Shown here: positions 36,289 through 45,557 of the stretch, piece by piece
How positions within the stretch are numbered: the stretch's first letter is position 1
Layout: each line of letters begins with the position of its first letter
Assembly (NCBI RefSeq): GCF_003048255.1
Contig: NZ_CP028487.1
Span: 2,914,001 to 2,978,000 of the forward strand
Length of the DNA: 64,000 nt
Origin: Yersinia massiliensis
Lineage (GTDB): Bacteria; Pseudomonadota; Gammaproteobacteria; Enterobacterales; Enterobacteriaceae
Direction: 5' to 3'
Made by a program: the position numbers and the translations under genes
The notes under the pieces: generated by a model
What the model was told of the DNA's origin: nothing
What the model saw: only the letters and a program-made list of their open reading frames with translations
Databases searched by the model: none

Positions 36289-36660
36289 TGAATAACCTCT
36301 CATTCGTCAGTAAGCCAAACTTCACAAATTTCAGTTTTATGTGAGCTAAAACGATACTTATAGTTAAAAATCCCAGCAATTCCGCGCAGGAATGTGTCTA
36401 TTTTACGCACAATAATCATGAAATTTAAATAACTTGTGTAGTGACCATAAAGAACAATCCGTAAGCAACATCCATAAAACAAACTCAACAACTTGATTTT
36501 AATCACTATAAATTTATTTATAATATTTCACCCTCCAAGGGAAAACTACACAAACAATAGTTACTTTATAAATTATCAAATTCTGTGAAGTTGATAGCAT
36601 ATTTCGTCAACACATTGTGGTGATATAGTGACGTCTTCAATTTTTGGACATGAGACCGAG
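36289..36660. promoter_or_regulatory. Divergent rpiB / rpiR promoter region
   Basis: AT-rich intergenic region that must contain the rpiB and rpiR-als promoters and the RpiR operator. No clear palindrome with the strength of an operator could be assigned by eye. Confidence 0.5.
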
Positions 36661-37545
36661 ATGAGTGAGTCAGAGTTTGATCAAGGTATTCCTAACGGGA
36701 TCGGTATTGCCCCCTACCTACGAATGAAGCAAGAGGGGATGACGGAAAATGAAAGCCGTATTGTTGAATGGTTTCTTACACCTGGGAACTTGAGTGCCGC
36801 ACCCGCGATTAAAGATGTTGCCGAGACCCTCATGGTGTCGGAAGCGATGATTGTTAAAGTTTCAAAACTGCTGGGTTTTAGTGGCTTTCGCAATCTGCGC
36901 AGTACGTTGATTGATTACTTCTCGCAGTCTGAACAGGTGTTACCGGCTGAGTTATCGTTTGATGAAGCGCCAGAGGATGTGGTTAATAAGGTATTTAACA
37001 TCACCCTGCGCACGATTATGGAAGGGCAATCGATCGTTAACGTCGATGAAATCCACCGTGCTGCACGCTTTTTCTATGGTGCCAAACAACGTGATTTGTA
37101 CGGTGTGGGTGGCTCGAATCCGATTTGTGCCGATATCGCGCATAAACTACTGCGCATAGGTGTGCGTTGCCAGGCTTACCAAGACGCACATATTATGATG
37201 ATGTCCGCTGCATTACTGAAAAAAGGTGATGTGGTGCTGGTAGTGTCCCATTCCGGGCGCACCAGTGATTTAAAAGCCGCTGTAGAATTGGCAAAGAAGA
37301 ATGGAGCGAAGATTATATGTATTACTCATAGCTATCACTCCCCTATTGCCAAATTGGCTGATTTTATTATTTGTTCGCCAGCACCAGAGACCCCTTTATT
37401 AGGGCGAAACGCCTCAGCGCGTATATTACAACTCACTTTATTAGATGCATTTTTTGTTTCTGTAGCACAACAAGATATTGAACAAGCTACGATTAATCTG
37501 GAAAAAACCGGCGCTATTGTCGACTTTTTCCGGCGAGATAAATAA
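36661..37545 (+). CDS. rpiR: RpiR (AlsR) transcriptional repressor of the allose genes
   Basis: 294 residues. N-terminal helix-turn-helix of the RpiR family (about 30-80: IKDVAETLMVSEAMIVKVSK, LLGFSGFRNLR) and a C-terminal SIS sugar-isomerase fold (about 125-250: RDLYGVGGSNPICADIAHKL and VVLVVSHSGRTSDLKAAVEL) that senses the sugar phosphate. The ATG at 36661 matches the start of E. coli AlsR (MSQSEFD); a GTG at 36628 would add 11 residues. In E. coli it represses rpiB and the als genes, relieved by allose. First gene before alsB. Confidence 0.94.
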   Translation: MSESEFDQGIPNGIGIAPYLRMKQEGMTENESRIVEWFLTPGNLSAAPAIKDVAETLMVSEAMIVKVSKLLGFSGFRNLRSTLIDYFSQSEQVLPAELSFDEAPEDVVNKVFNITLRTIMEGQSIVNVDEIHRAARFFYGAKQRDLYGVGGSNPICADIAHKLLRIGVRCQAYQDAHIMMMSAALLKKGDVVLVVSHSGRTSDLKAAVELAKKNGAKIICITHSYHSPIAKLADFIICSPAPETPLLGRNASARILQLTLLDAFFVSVAQQDIEQATINLEKTGAIVDFFRRDK

Positions 37546-37557
37546 TAGTAATAAAAA

Positions 37558-37587
37558 CCGGCATGTCTCTATTTTAAGACATGCCGG
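37558..37587. other. Perfect 11-bp hairpin in the rpiR-alsB gap
   Basis: CCGGCATGTCT / AGACATGCCGG with a 7-8 base loop, just after the rpiR stop and 30 bases before alsB. On the plus strand it has no T-run; on the minus strand it is followed by TTTTT. It may protect the alsB message or partly terminate. Confidence 0.6.
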
Positions 37588-37616
37588 AACTCTCTCCCTA
37601 CAATGAGAAATGAGCC

Positions 37617-38552
37617 ATGAATAAACTTCTAAAACTATTTAGTGGTGCAGCCATAGGTATGATGTTATCCACCAGTGCGTTCGCTGCCGCAGAGTATGCG
37701 GTTATTTTAAAAACGCTCTCTAATCCTTTCTGGGTGGATATGAAAAAAGGAATTGAAGAGGAGGCAAAAGTATTAGGTGTCAGTGTAGATATATTTGCGT
37801 CCCCTTCTGAAGGTGACTTTCAGTCTCAACTGCAATTATTCGAAGATCTGAGTAATAAGAATTACAAAGGTATAGCCTTTGCGCCACTGTCTTCAGTTAA
37901 TCTAGTTATGCCTGTGGCTCGTGCCTGGCAAAAAGGAATTTATCTGGTCAATCTCGACGAAAAAATTGATATGGATAATCTGAAAAAAGCTAAAGGCAAT
38001 GTCGAAGCCTTTGTCACGACTGACAATAATGCGGTAGGAGCTAAAGGAGCCGCTTTCATTATTGATAAATTAGGCACTACTGGTGGTGAAGTCGCTATTA
38101 TCGAAGGTAAAGCGGGTAACGCTTCTGGTGAAGCACGCCGTGCGGGAGCCACGGAAGCATTTAAGCAAGCCAGCCAAATCAAATTAGTTGCCAGTCAGCC
38201 TGCTGATTGGGATCGTATTAAAGCGCTAGATGTCGCCACCAATGTTTTGCAGCGCAACCCCAATCTGAAAGCTATCTATTGCGCCAATGACACCATGGCG
38301 ATGGGTGCAGCACAGGCAGTCGCCAATGCAGGTAAAGTCGGCAAGATTCTCGTTGTCGGCACCGATGGAATACCCGAAGCACGTAAGATGGTAGATGCCG
38401 GGCAAATGACCGCCACGGTTGCACAAAACCCAGCGAATATCGGTGCTACCGGGTTGAAACTGCTGGTGGAAGCGGTTCAACGGGGGAAAGTGATCCCATT
38501 AGATAAACAACCGCAGTTTACGCTAGTGGATTCTGTACTGGTCACCAAATAG
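37617..38552 (+). CDS. alsB: AlsB, periplasmic D-allose-binding protein
   Basis: Substrate-binding subunit of the allose ABC transporter; also binds ribose weakly in E. coli. 311 residues, same length as E. coli AlsB and nearly identical over YAVILKTLSNPFWVDMKKGI, SPSEGDFQSQLQLFEDLSNK, EGKAGNASGEARRAGATEAF and VVGTDGIPEARKMVDAGQMT. Signal peptide ends at about residue 23 (STSAFA-AAEY). Preceded by an attenuator-like hairpin, followed by a gap of 124 bases with short hairpins, which fits higher expression of the binding protein. Confidence 0.97.
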   Translation: MNKLLKLFSGAAIGMMLSTSAFAAAEYAVILKTLSNPFWVDMKKGIEEEAKVLGVSVDIFASPSEGDFQSQLQLFEDLSNKNYKGIAFAPLSSVNLVMPVARAWQKGIYLVNLDEKIDMDNLKKAKGNVEAFVTTDNNAVGAKGAAFIIDKLGTTGGEVAIIEGKAGNASGEARRAGATEAFKQASQIKLVASQPADWDRIKALDVATNVLQRNPNLKAIYCANDTMAMGAAQAVANAGKVGKILVVGTDGIPEARKMVDAGQMTATVAQNPANIGATGLKLLVEAVQRGKVIPLDKQPQFTLVDSVLVTK

Positions 38553-38676
38553 CATTATAGCCGTACCCACCCGGCTAATATCCGGTTAAAGAGCAGAGCC
38601 ACTCACTCGGCTTTCCTCTTACGGATTAGGTCGGGTATGGGTAGATTTCGGTAGGAATAAAAACTAAGGTGATTAT

Positions 38677-40209
38677 ATGGTCACGCCTTATATCTCTATG
38701 GCGGGGATCGGCAAATCCTTTGGGCCGGTTCATGCCTTAAAGTCCGTTGATTTAACTATTTTCACACATGAAATTCATGCGTTATTAGGTGAGAATGGCG
38801 CAGGTAAATCAACTTTAATGAAAGTATTGTCGGGTATTCATTCCCCAACGAGTGGCTCAATAACTATTAATGATATTAATTACGACAAACTGCACCATAA
38901 ACAGGCAGCGCAATTAGGTATCGGGATTATTTATCAGGAACTTAGTGTCATTGATGAATTGACAGTATTAGAAAATCTTTATATTGGCCGTCACCTGACG
39001 AAAAAATTCTGCGGTATAAATATTGTAGACTGGAGAAAAATGCGTATCCAGGCGGCAATAATGTTATTACGCGTGGGTTTAAAAGTCAGCCTTGATGAAA
39101 AAGTGGCTAATTTATCCATCAGTCATAAACAGATGTTAGAAATTGCTAAAACATTAATGCTCGATGCTAAAGTTATTATTATGGATGAGCCAACCTCATC
39201 ACTGACTAATAAAGAGGTGGATTATCTCTTCTTAATTATGAATCAGTTGCGCAAAGAGGGTACTGCTATTGTTTATATCTCTCATAAACTGAATGAGATC
39301 CGTCGTATATGCGATCGCTATACAGTAATGAAAGATGGTAGCAGTGTGTGTAGCGGCATGATTCAGGATGTCACTAACGACGACATTGTGCGTTTGATGG
39401 TCGGGCGCGAATTACAAAACCGCTTTATTGCCTTCAAAGAAAATACCGGCAACGTGGTACGTGACACGGTGTTTGAGGTGAAAAACCTGACCAGTCGCGA
39501 TAAGAAAAAAGTCCGCGATATCTCATTTGCTGTCAACCGGGGTGAGATCTTCGGGTTTGCCGGTTTAGTGGGTTCTGGCCGCACCGAATTAATGAATTGC
39601 CTGTTTGGTGTCGACAAAATCAGCCATGGCGAAGTCTGGCTTAATGGCAAAAATATCACCCCCCGCTCCCCGTTGGATGCACTGAAAAAAGGCATGGGCT
39701 ACATCACGGAAAGCCGGCGTGAAAACGGTTTTTTCAGCAATTTCTCTATCGCTGAGAACATGGCTATCAGCCATAGCTTAAAAGAAGGGGGTTACAAAGG
39801 TGCAATCGGGTTGGTTAAGCCACAGCTTGAGCAGGAAATTGCCGAAGAACAACGAAGCCTACTGGCACTAAAGTGCCATTCGGTGTCGCAAAATATCACA
39901 GAACTGTCTGGCGGGAATCAGCAAAAAGTATTGATTTCTAAATGGTTATGTTGTCATCCCGACGTGATTATTTTTGATGAACCCACCCGAGGTATTGATG
40001 TGGGTGCTAAAGCCGAGATCTATAAAGTGATGCGCACCCTTGCAGATGAGGGAAAAGTCATTCTGATGGTCTCCTCTGAGCTTCCCGAAATTATTACCGT
40101 CTGCGACCGTATTGCGGTGTTTTGTGAAGGACGATTAACGCAAATCCTGACCAACCGTGATGACATCAGCGAAGAGGAGATTATGGCATGGGCATTACCA
40201 CAAGAGTGA
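38677..40209 (+). CDS. alsA: AlsA, D-allose ABC transporter ATP-binding protein
   Basis: 510 residues with two ABC modules as in RbsA-type sugar importers. First module: Walker A GENGAGKSTLMKVL, Walker B VIIMDEPTSSL. The signature in the first half is degenerate (NLSISHKQMLEIAKTL), as usual for this family. Second module: GLVGSGRTELMN in place of Walker A, LSGGNQQKVLISKWL and VIIFDEPTRGIDVGAKAEI. It overlaps alsC by 22 bases. Confidence 0.97.
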   Translation: MVTPYISMAGIGKSFGPVHALKSVDLTIFTHEIHALLGENGAGKSTLMKVLSGIHSPTSGSITINDINYDKLHHKQAAQLGIGIIYQELSVIDELTVLENLYIGRHLTKKFCGINIVDWRKMRIQAAIMLLRVGLKVSLDEKVANLSISHKQMLEIAKTLMLDAKVIIMDEPTSSLTNKEVDYLFLIMNQLRKEGTAIVYISHKLNEIRRICDRYTVMKDGSSVCSGMIQDVTNDDIVRLMVGRELQNRFIAFKENTGNVVRDTVFEVKNLTSRDKKKVRDISFAVNRGEIFGFAGLVGSGRTELMNCLFGVDKISHGEVWLNGKNITPRSPLDALKKGMGYITESRRENGFFSNFSIAENMAISHSLKEGGYKGAIGLVKPQLEQEIAEEQRSLLALKCHSVSQNITELSGGNQQKVLISKWLCCHPDVIIFDEPTRGIDVGAKAEIYKVMRTLADEGKVILMVSSELPEIITVCDRIAVFCEGRLTQILTNRDDISEEEIMAWALPQE

Positions 40210-41168
40210 AATCGGATACGGCTGGGAAAAAGCCGTTTAACTTCGCCGCTTTTTGGGATAAATACAGCACTTTTTTCATTCTGGCTATCATTGTGGCTAT
40301 CTTTGGTTCTATTTCGTCGGAGTATTTCCTTACTACCAATAACATCACGCAAATATTCGTCCAAAGCTCGGTCACTGTATTAATTGGGATGGGTGAGTTC
40401 TTTGCCATTTTAGTGGCAGGGATCGACTTGTCTGTTGGTGCGATTCTAGCGCTGTCTGGCATGGTTACCGCAAAATTGATGCTAGCAGGGGTCGATCCAA
40501 TATTCGCAGCACTGATTGGTGGTGTGCTGGTAGGTGGCGCGCTGGGGGCCATCAATGGCTGCCTAGTCAACTGGACCGGCCTGCACCCTTTCATCATCAC
40601 TCTTGGCACTAATGCCATTTTTCGCGGTATCACCTTGGTGATTTCTGATGCCAACTCGGTGTATGGCTTCTCGTTTGAGTTTGTAAACTTCTTTGCTGCC
40701 AGTGTGTTAGGCATTCCAGTACCGGTATTATTCGCCCTGTTTATCGCCATAGTGCTCTGGTTCCTAACCACCCGTACACGCCTTGGGCGCAATATCTACG
40801 CCTTGGGCGGCAATAAAAACTCAGCTTTTTATTCCGGCATTGATGTGAAATTTCACATGTTAGTGGTGTTTATCATCTCAGGTATTTGTGCCGGTCTTGC
40901 TGGCGTGGTTTCGACAGCTCGCCTTGGCGCGGCTGAACCGTTAGCTGGGATGGGGTTTGAAACCTATGCCATCGCTAGTGCCATTATTGGCGGTACCAGC
41001 TTTTTCGGGGGCAAGGGGCGCATCTTTTCTGTGGTTATTGGTGGCCTGATTATAGGCACCATCAATAACGGCCTAAATATTCTCCAAGTACAAACCTATT
41101 ACCAACTGGTGGTGATGGGCGGCCTGATTATTGCCGCTGTCGCCCTCGACCGACTTATCAGTAAGTAA
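40188..41168 (+). CDS. alsC: AlsC, D-allose ABC transporter permease
   Basis: 326 residues, about ten membrane helices, RbsC-type. Conserved ILVAGIDLSVGAILALSGM and the coupling loop region GRNIYALGGNKNSAFYSGID, and IGGTSFFGGKGRIFSVVIGG. Starts inside the alsA 3' end, so translationally coupled. Confidence 0.96.
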   Translation: MGITTRVKSDTAGKKPFNFAAFWDKYSTFFILAIIVAIFGSISSEYFLTTNNITQIFVQSSVTVLIGMGEFFAILVAGIDLSVGAILALSGMVTAKLMLAGVDPIFAALIGGVLVGGALGAINGCLVNWTGLHPFIITLGTNAIFRGITLVISDANSVYGFSFEFVNFFAASVLGIPVPVLFALFIAIVLWFLTTRTRLGRNIYALGGNKNSAFYSGIDVKFHMLVVFIISGICAGLAGVVSTARLGAAEPLAGMGFETYAIASAIIGGTSFFGGKGRIFSVVIGGLIIGTINNGLNILQVQTYYQLVVMGGLIIAAVALDRLISK

Positions 41169-41178
41169 GGACTCGATA

Positions 41179-41865
41179 ATGAAGATATCTCCCTCCCTGA
41201 TGTGTATGGATTTGCTGAAATTTAAAGAACAAATTGAATTTATTGACCAAAATGCGGACTATTTTCACATCGACATTATGGACGGCCATTTTGTACCTAA
41301 CCTGACACTGTCACCCTTTTTCGTCAGCCAAGTGAAGCGTATTGCCAACAAACCACTGGATTGTCACTTAATGGTGACGCGCCCACAGGATTACATTGCT
41401 CCTTTGGCAAAAGCGGGCGCAGACTTTATCACGCTGCACCCAGAAACCCTCAACGGACAAGCATTTCGCTTGATCGAGGAAATCCGCAGTTTGGGGATGA
41501 AAGTCGGCCTGATCCTCAATCCAGAAACACCGGTCGATAGCATGAAATATTACATTCATAAAGCAGATAAAATAACCGTCATGACGGTGGACCCTGGCTT
41601 TGCTGGACAGCCATTTATCCCTGAAATGTTAGATAAAATTGCTGAACTGAAAGCCTGGCGTGAAAAAAACCAGCTTAATTATGAAATTGAAATTGATGGT
41701 TCATGTAATCAGGCAACATACCAACGTCTGATTGAGGCTGGGGCCGATGTGCTAATTGTTGGCTCTTCCGGGCTGTTCAATCATGCCGCTGATATCGATA
41801 AAGCCTGGGCGCTGATGTCGCAACAAATCATTCATGCCAAGAGTGAGGTGTTACAGCATGCCTAA
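41179..41865 (+). CDS. alsE: AlsE, allulose-6-phosphate 3-epimerase
   Basis: TIM-barrel epimerase of the ribulose-phosphate 3-epimerase family converting allulose-6-phosphate to fructose-6-phosphate, the last specific step of allose use. 228 residues. Metal and substrate residues: [48 protein letters not shown] at 41179 follows AAGGACTCGATA and matches the E. coli start. Confidence 0.97.
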   Translation: MKISPSLMCMDLLKFKEQIEFIDQNADYFHIDIMDGHFVPNLTLSPFFVSQVKRIANKPLDCHLMVTRPQDYIAPLAKAGADFITLHPETLNGQAFRLIEEIRSLGMKVGLILNPETPVDSMKYYIHKADKITVMTVDPGFAGQPFIPEMLDKIAELKAWREKNQLNYEIEIDGSCNQATYQRLIEAGADVLIVGSSGLFNHAADIDKAWALMSQQIIHAKSEVLQHA

Positions 41866-42763
41866 ATATGACGTGGTGATCGGGGTCGATATGGGGGCGA
41901 CCCATATCCGCTTTTGCTTACTCAAGCGCGATGGCGTGATGCTCCATTGTGAGAAGTTACGTACTGCTGATGTTATTGCCTCGGGGCTAGTCGCTGGATT
42001 AAGCGCCCGACTGCATCAATATCTTGAACGTTATAATGCACGCTGCCAAGGGTTGGTCATGGGGTTTCCAGCACTGGTAGAGAACGATAAAAAGAGCATC
42101 ATTTCCACACCCAATTTACCGTTAGCCTCGACTGACTTGGCAGGGTTGGCCGATAAGCTGAGTGCAGTGCTGCACTGCCCAGTTCAATTCGAGCGTGATG
42201 TTAATATGCAACTCTCCTATGACGTACATGAACATCAACTTGAGCAGCAATTGGTTCTCGGTGCTTATCTTGGTACCGGCATGGGGTTTGCTATCTGGAT
42301 GAATGGCGCCCCCTGGACTGGAGCACACGGCGTGGCAGGTGAATTGGGGCATATCCCCATGGGAGATGATGAAAAGCAGTGTGGATGCGGCAATTACGGC
42401 TGTCTTGAAACCACCTGCTCCGGTTTGGCGTTACGCCGATGGTATGACAGCACACCGCGCGAGTTTGCACTAAGTGAACTGTTTCTCTATGCCACCGAGC
42501 AGCCGTTTATTGTGCAGTTTATGCAACGAACAGCGAAAGCCATTGCCACCAGCATTAACCTGTTTGATCCCCATGCGATAGTGCTCGGCGGCGGGGTGAT
42601 GGATATGCCGGGTTTCCCACTAGAAGCATTGATCCAGCAAATACGAACTTATTTGCGCCGCCCGCTTTCCCATGACGTAGTGCGCTTCGTACAAGCTTCA
42701 TCGTCAGCATTTAACGGTGCCAGCGGCGCTGCGACAATCGCCAGTAAACAGTGGTTTATTTGA
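41858..42763 (+). CDS. alsK: AlsK, D-allose kinase (ROK family)
   Basis: Phosphorylates allose at position 6. 301 residues. ROK features: ATP-binding [11 protein letters not shown] at the N-terminus, catalytic Asp in EFERDVN-type [35 protein letters not shown], and the zinc cluster [10 protein letters not shown]. Overlaps alsE by 8 bases. Last gene of the als operon; slightly shorter than E. coli AlsK (309) at the C-terminus. Confidence 0.96.
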   Translation: MPKYDVVIGVDMGATHIRFCLLKRDGVMLHCEKLRTADVIASGLVAGLSARLHQYLERYNARCQGLVMGFPALVENDKKSIISTPNLPLASTDLAGLADKLSAVLHCPVQFERDVNMQLSYDVHEHQLEQQLVLGAYLGTGMGFAIWMNGAPWTGAHGVAGELGHIPMGDDEKQCGCGNYGCLETTCSGLALRRWYDSTPREFALSELFLYATEQPFIVQFMQRTAKAIATSINLFDPHAIVLGGGVMDMPGFPLEALIQQIRTYLRRPLSHDVVRFVQASSSAFNGASGAATIASKQWFI

Positions 42764-42903
42764 GTGAACCAGCGTGTTCTAAAGTCATATCGCCTAGATT
42801 GAACGCTAGCTTGCTCATGCTCAATTCGTGGCACAAACCACCCATCAGAGGCTCCACCTCTTGTCGATAACGAAGTTTACGATGGCAAATCACGACAAAT
42901 GGG

Positions 42904-43671
42904 TTACTCCTCGCATTGGACGCTTAACAATGCGATCCCTGCTTCGTGGTAATCTGCAGCATCTTCCGGCAAGGTATCGAGTACAATTGTATCGATCTGT
43001 GCCGGCGTGGCGAACTGCGCCAGTGAAGTGTTGCCCAGCTTTGTATGATCGCAGACCACAATCACCTGATTAGCGTGTTCCACCATACTGCGTTTGGTTT
43101 CTGCTAGCATAATGTCGGCCACGCATGCCCCATACTTGAGCGACAGAGCGTTCACCCCCATAAAGGCTTTATCGATATTCAACGTATCCAGCAGCGAACG
43201 GCCGTTGATCGCCACTGTGCAGTGGTAGCCTTTTTTGACTATACCGCCGAGCAGCACGATCTGGATCGAATCCACATCTTCCAGGCTTTTGGCAATCATA
43301 AAATCGTTGGTGATCACCGTAATATTACGGCGCTGGCGTATATGACGGGCAATCTGCAAGGTGGTGGTGCCGGTATCCAGCACGATGATATCACCGTCTT
43401 CCACCAGACTTGCCGCGAGTAGGCCAATCTGCTCTTTGGACAAGAGATTGACCTCTTCACGCTGATCAGAACTCATTTCAAAGCTGGCGCGAGTACGCAG
43501 GATCGCACCACCATGAGTGCGGGTAAGCATTCCGGCTTCTTCTAGGATGCGCAAATCGGTGCGGATGGTAGCACCAGAAACGTTAAACCGCTCGCTCATT
43601 TCCCCAACTGACAGTTTGCGCTTCTCTTTCAGAATGGTGAGAAGTTTTTCCTGTCGTTCCTCTGCATACAT
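42904..43671 (-). CDS. DeoR/GlpR-family transcriptional repressor
   Basis: 255 residues. N-terminal DeoR helix-turn-helix (about 7-60: KLSVGEMSERFNVSGATIRT, DLRILEEAGML) and C-terminal DeoRC sugar-phosphate sensor with the DTGTTTLQIARHI motif, VLLGG and DKAFMGVNAL. The ATG at 43671 has GGAGGGAG just upstream; the longer ORF start is rejected. Last gene of the unassigned sugar operon, presumably its regulator; the effector is likely a phosphorylated intermediate. Confidence 0.9.
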   Translation of the reverse strand: MYAEERQEKLLTILKEKRKLSVGEMSERFNVSGATIRTDLRILEEAGMLTRTHGGAILRTRASFEMSSDQREEVNLLSKEQIGLLAASLVEDGDIIVLDTGTTTLQIARHIRQRRNITVITNDFMIAKSLEDVDSIQIVLLGGIVKKGYHCTVAINGRSLLDTLNIDKAFMGVNALSLKYGACVADIMLAETKRSMVEHANQVIVVCDHTKLGNTSLAQFATPAQIDTIVLDTLPEDAADYHEAGIALLSVQCEE

Positions 43672-43822
43672 ACTCCCTCCCTCCCTGTCTGCTGAACGAT
43701 GTGCGGGTAATATACTCTGCACATGCGCTACTGGCAAAAGCGGTGTGATAGCCCACCTGACCACAGCACCACATTAACACCCTCTTCGATAAGAAGAGGG
43801 GTGGGATAAGGATAAATAGACT

Positions 43823-44224
43823 CTACAGTGGCTGATTAAACTCCACCTGTTCACCGTCCGGCCCTGCAATCATAAAGTAGCGCACGCCGTCATGGCCGCT
43901 GGGTTGCAGTGAAGGGCCTTCCGTCAACGGGTAACCTAGTTCCATCATCCATTGCTGAGCGGCAGCAAGATCGCTAACCTGCAATGCAATGTGATCAATA
44001 CCAAAGCTGGCGGCATCACGCTGTTGTCCAGACCAAGGCAACTGATACAACTCTAACGTTAGGGTGCCCAGCGTTAAGAAACGAATACCAATGTTGCCCT
44101 GCGGATCATCGAGCACCAGAGTCTCGCGGGTAGTAAATCCTAATGAATGATAGAAAGTGGTTGCCCGTTCTATATTGGCACTGCGCAGACCCACATGAGC
44201 CAGACCACTGATTAGATTTGCCAT
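43823..44224 (-). CDS. VOC (glyoxalase-fold) family protein
   Basis: 133 residues: two betaalphabetabetabeta modules (residues 8-60 and 78-130) with HVGLRSANIERATTFYHSLG at the start and QVEFNQPL at the end. The metal-type residues His (HVGL), Glu (TLELYQL), His (GIDHIAL) and Glu (QVEFN) are present. Could be an isomerase/epimerase or lyase for an intermediate of the pathway; the reaction is not predictable. One base from the stop of the permease gene upstream. Confidence 0.85.
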   Translation of the reverse strand: MANLISGLAHVGLRSANIERATTFYHSLGFTTRETLVLDDPQGNIGIRFLTLGTLTLELYQLPWSGQQRDAASFGIDHIALQVSDLAAAQQWMMELGYPLTEGPSLQPSGHDGVRYFMIAGPDGEQVEFNQPL

Positions 44225-44225
44225 A

Positions 44226-45557
44226 TTAGACCCCCTTCTTCACGCAGTAGAAGCCGTAGAAAGCCACGTACGCAAAGCAGAGCATCGGTACGGCAAAGGC
44301 GATTTGCATGTTGCCGCCGTTGGCATCGGAAATCATGCCCATAATTAATGGCACGATAGCTCCACCGATAATAGACATCACCACGATCGAACCCGCGACT
44401 TGTGTCTCCTCTCCCAGACCTTTAATGGTCAACCCGAAGTTGGTCGGCCAGCACAGCGCCATGCAGAAGTTGGCCCCCATAATCGCTACCACTGCGAACA
44501 TACTGTGGATATTGACGGCAAACAGCAGCAACAGCACACAGATGGAGCAGAATACGCCGAGCAACAGCGCCGGATTAAATTTTTTCATCAACGCGGTAGT
44601 GACGACTTTCCCGACAGAGTAACAAACCAGTGTAGCAATCAGCCAATAGGTGGCTGAATGTTCTGTTGTGCCTTGTTCAATCATCTGCACAAAACGAATG
44701 GTGAAACTCCATAGACCAACTTGCGCGCCAACATACAGGAACTGCGAAAGTACCCCGAGACGAAAACGTGGCAACGCCAGTAAGATACGCAATGACTGTG
44801 ACAGTGGCTTGGCTCCACCACCTTGTGAATGTTGTGTTTTGCATGCGGGGAATTTGACTATCACAAAAATCAACGCCAGTACTATCAGCACCGAACCAAT
44901 GATCAGATACGGCGTCACTACCTGTGAAACCATCTGAGCTCGGGCAGCTTCTGCCAGTTCAGCAGGCATTTGCAGCAGTTGATCGTGAGTCGGATCATTT
45001 TTACCGAACACTAACTGCTGGCCAATCAACACGCCGAAAATCACCCCAAACGAATTAAAAATTTGCGAGAAGTTAATACGTTGAGTCGAGGTTTTTAACG
45101 GACCCAACAGGCTGGAATAGGTATTAGCGGAGGTTTCCAGGAATGACAACCCGGCAGCAATCACCCCCAAACAGGCGAGGAATGCTCCATAAGTCATGAT
45201 TTGCGCAGCAGGGATAAACAGAAAACAACCTAGCGCATACAGACACAGGCCGATAACAATGGCGACCTTGTAAGAGTAACGCTTGATTATCGCCGCCGCA
45301 GGTAGTGCTACCAGAAAATAGCCAAGGAAGAAGATTGACTGTACCAGCGCGGTCTGGGTATCGGTGAGATCAAACCCCTTTTTGAATTGGGCGATCAGAA
45401 TATCGTTAAGGTTGCCTGCCATGCCCCACAGGGCAAACAGGCAACAGACCAGCATCAGTTGCAGCCAGGGTGTGGCAGGTAAATAGGCGCTGCTATCGAT
45501 GTTTTCTGCCGCAACTTGTTCCGCCGCGGGTGTTTTACTGATCAGAGATTCGCTCAT
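44226..45557 (-). CDS. FucP-type MFS sugar permease
   Basis: 443 residues, 12 helices, fucose/galactose/glucose:H+ symporter family: LFALWGMAGNLNDILIAQFK matches the FucP opening, and GAIIVPLIMG-type segment (GGAIVPLIMGMISD), SYFLGYF-like helix 2 (SIFFLGYFLVALPAA), and KRYSYKVAIVIGLCLYALGC. Substrate probably a monosaccharide used by the neighbouring kinase. Its ATG overlaps the kinase stop in ATGA. Confidence 0.88.
   Translation of the reverse strand: MSESLISKTPAAEQVAAENIDSSAYLPATPWLQLMLVCCLFALWGMAGNLNDILIAQFKKGFDLTDTQTALVQSIFFLGYFLVALPAAAIIKRYSYKVAIVIGLCLYALGCFLFIPAAQIMTYGAFLACLGVIAAGLSFLETSANTYSSLLGPLKTSTQRINFSQIFNSFGVIFGVLIGQQLVFGKNDPTHDQLLQMPAELAEAARAQMVSQVVTPYLIIGSVLIVLALIFVIVKFPACKTQHSQGGGAKPLSQSLRILLALPRFRLGVLSQFLYVGAQVGLWSFTIRFVQMIEQGTTEHSATYWLIATLVCYSVGKVVTTALMKKFNPALLLGVFCSICVLLLLFAVNIHSMFAVVAIMGANFCMALCWPTNFGLTIKGLGEETQVAGSIVVMSIIGGAIVPLIMGMISDANGGNMQIAFAVPMLCFAYVAFYGFYCVKKGV

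Noticed and set aside
40181..40792. 203-codon minus-strand ORF opposite alsC
   Set aside because: Antisense to a conserved permease gene.
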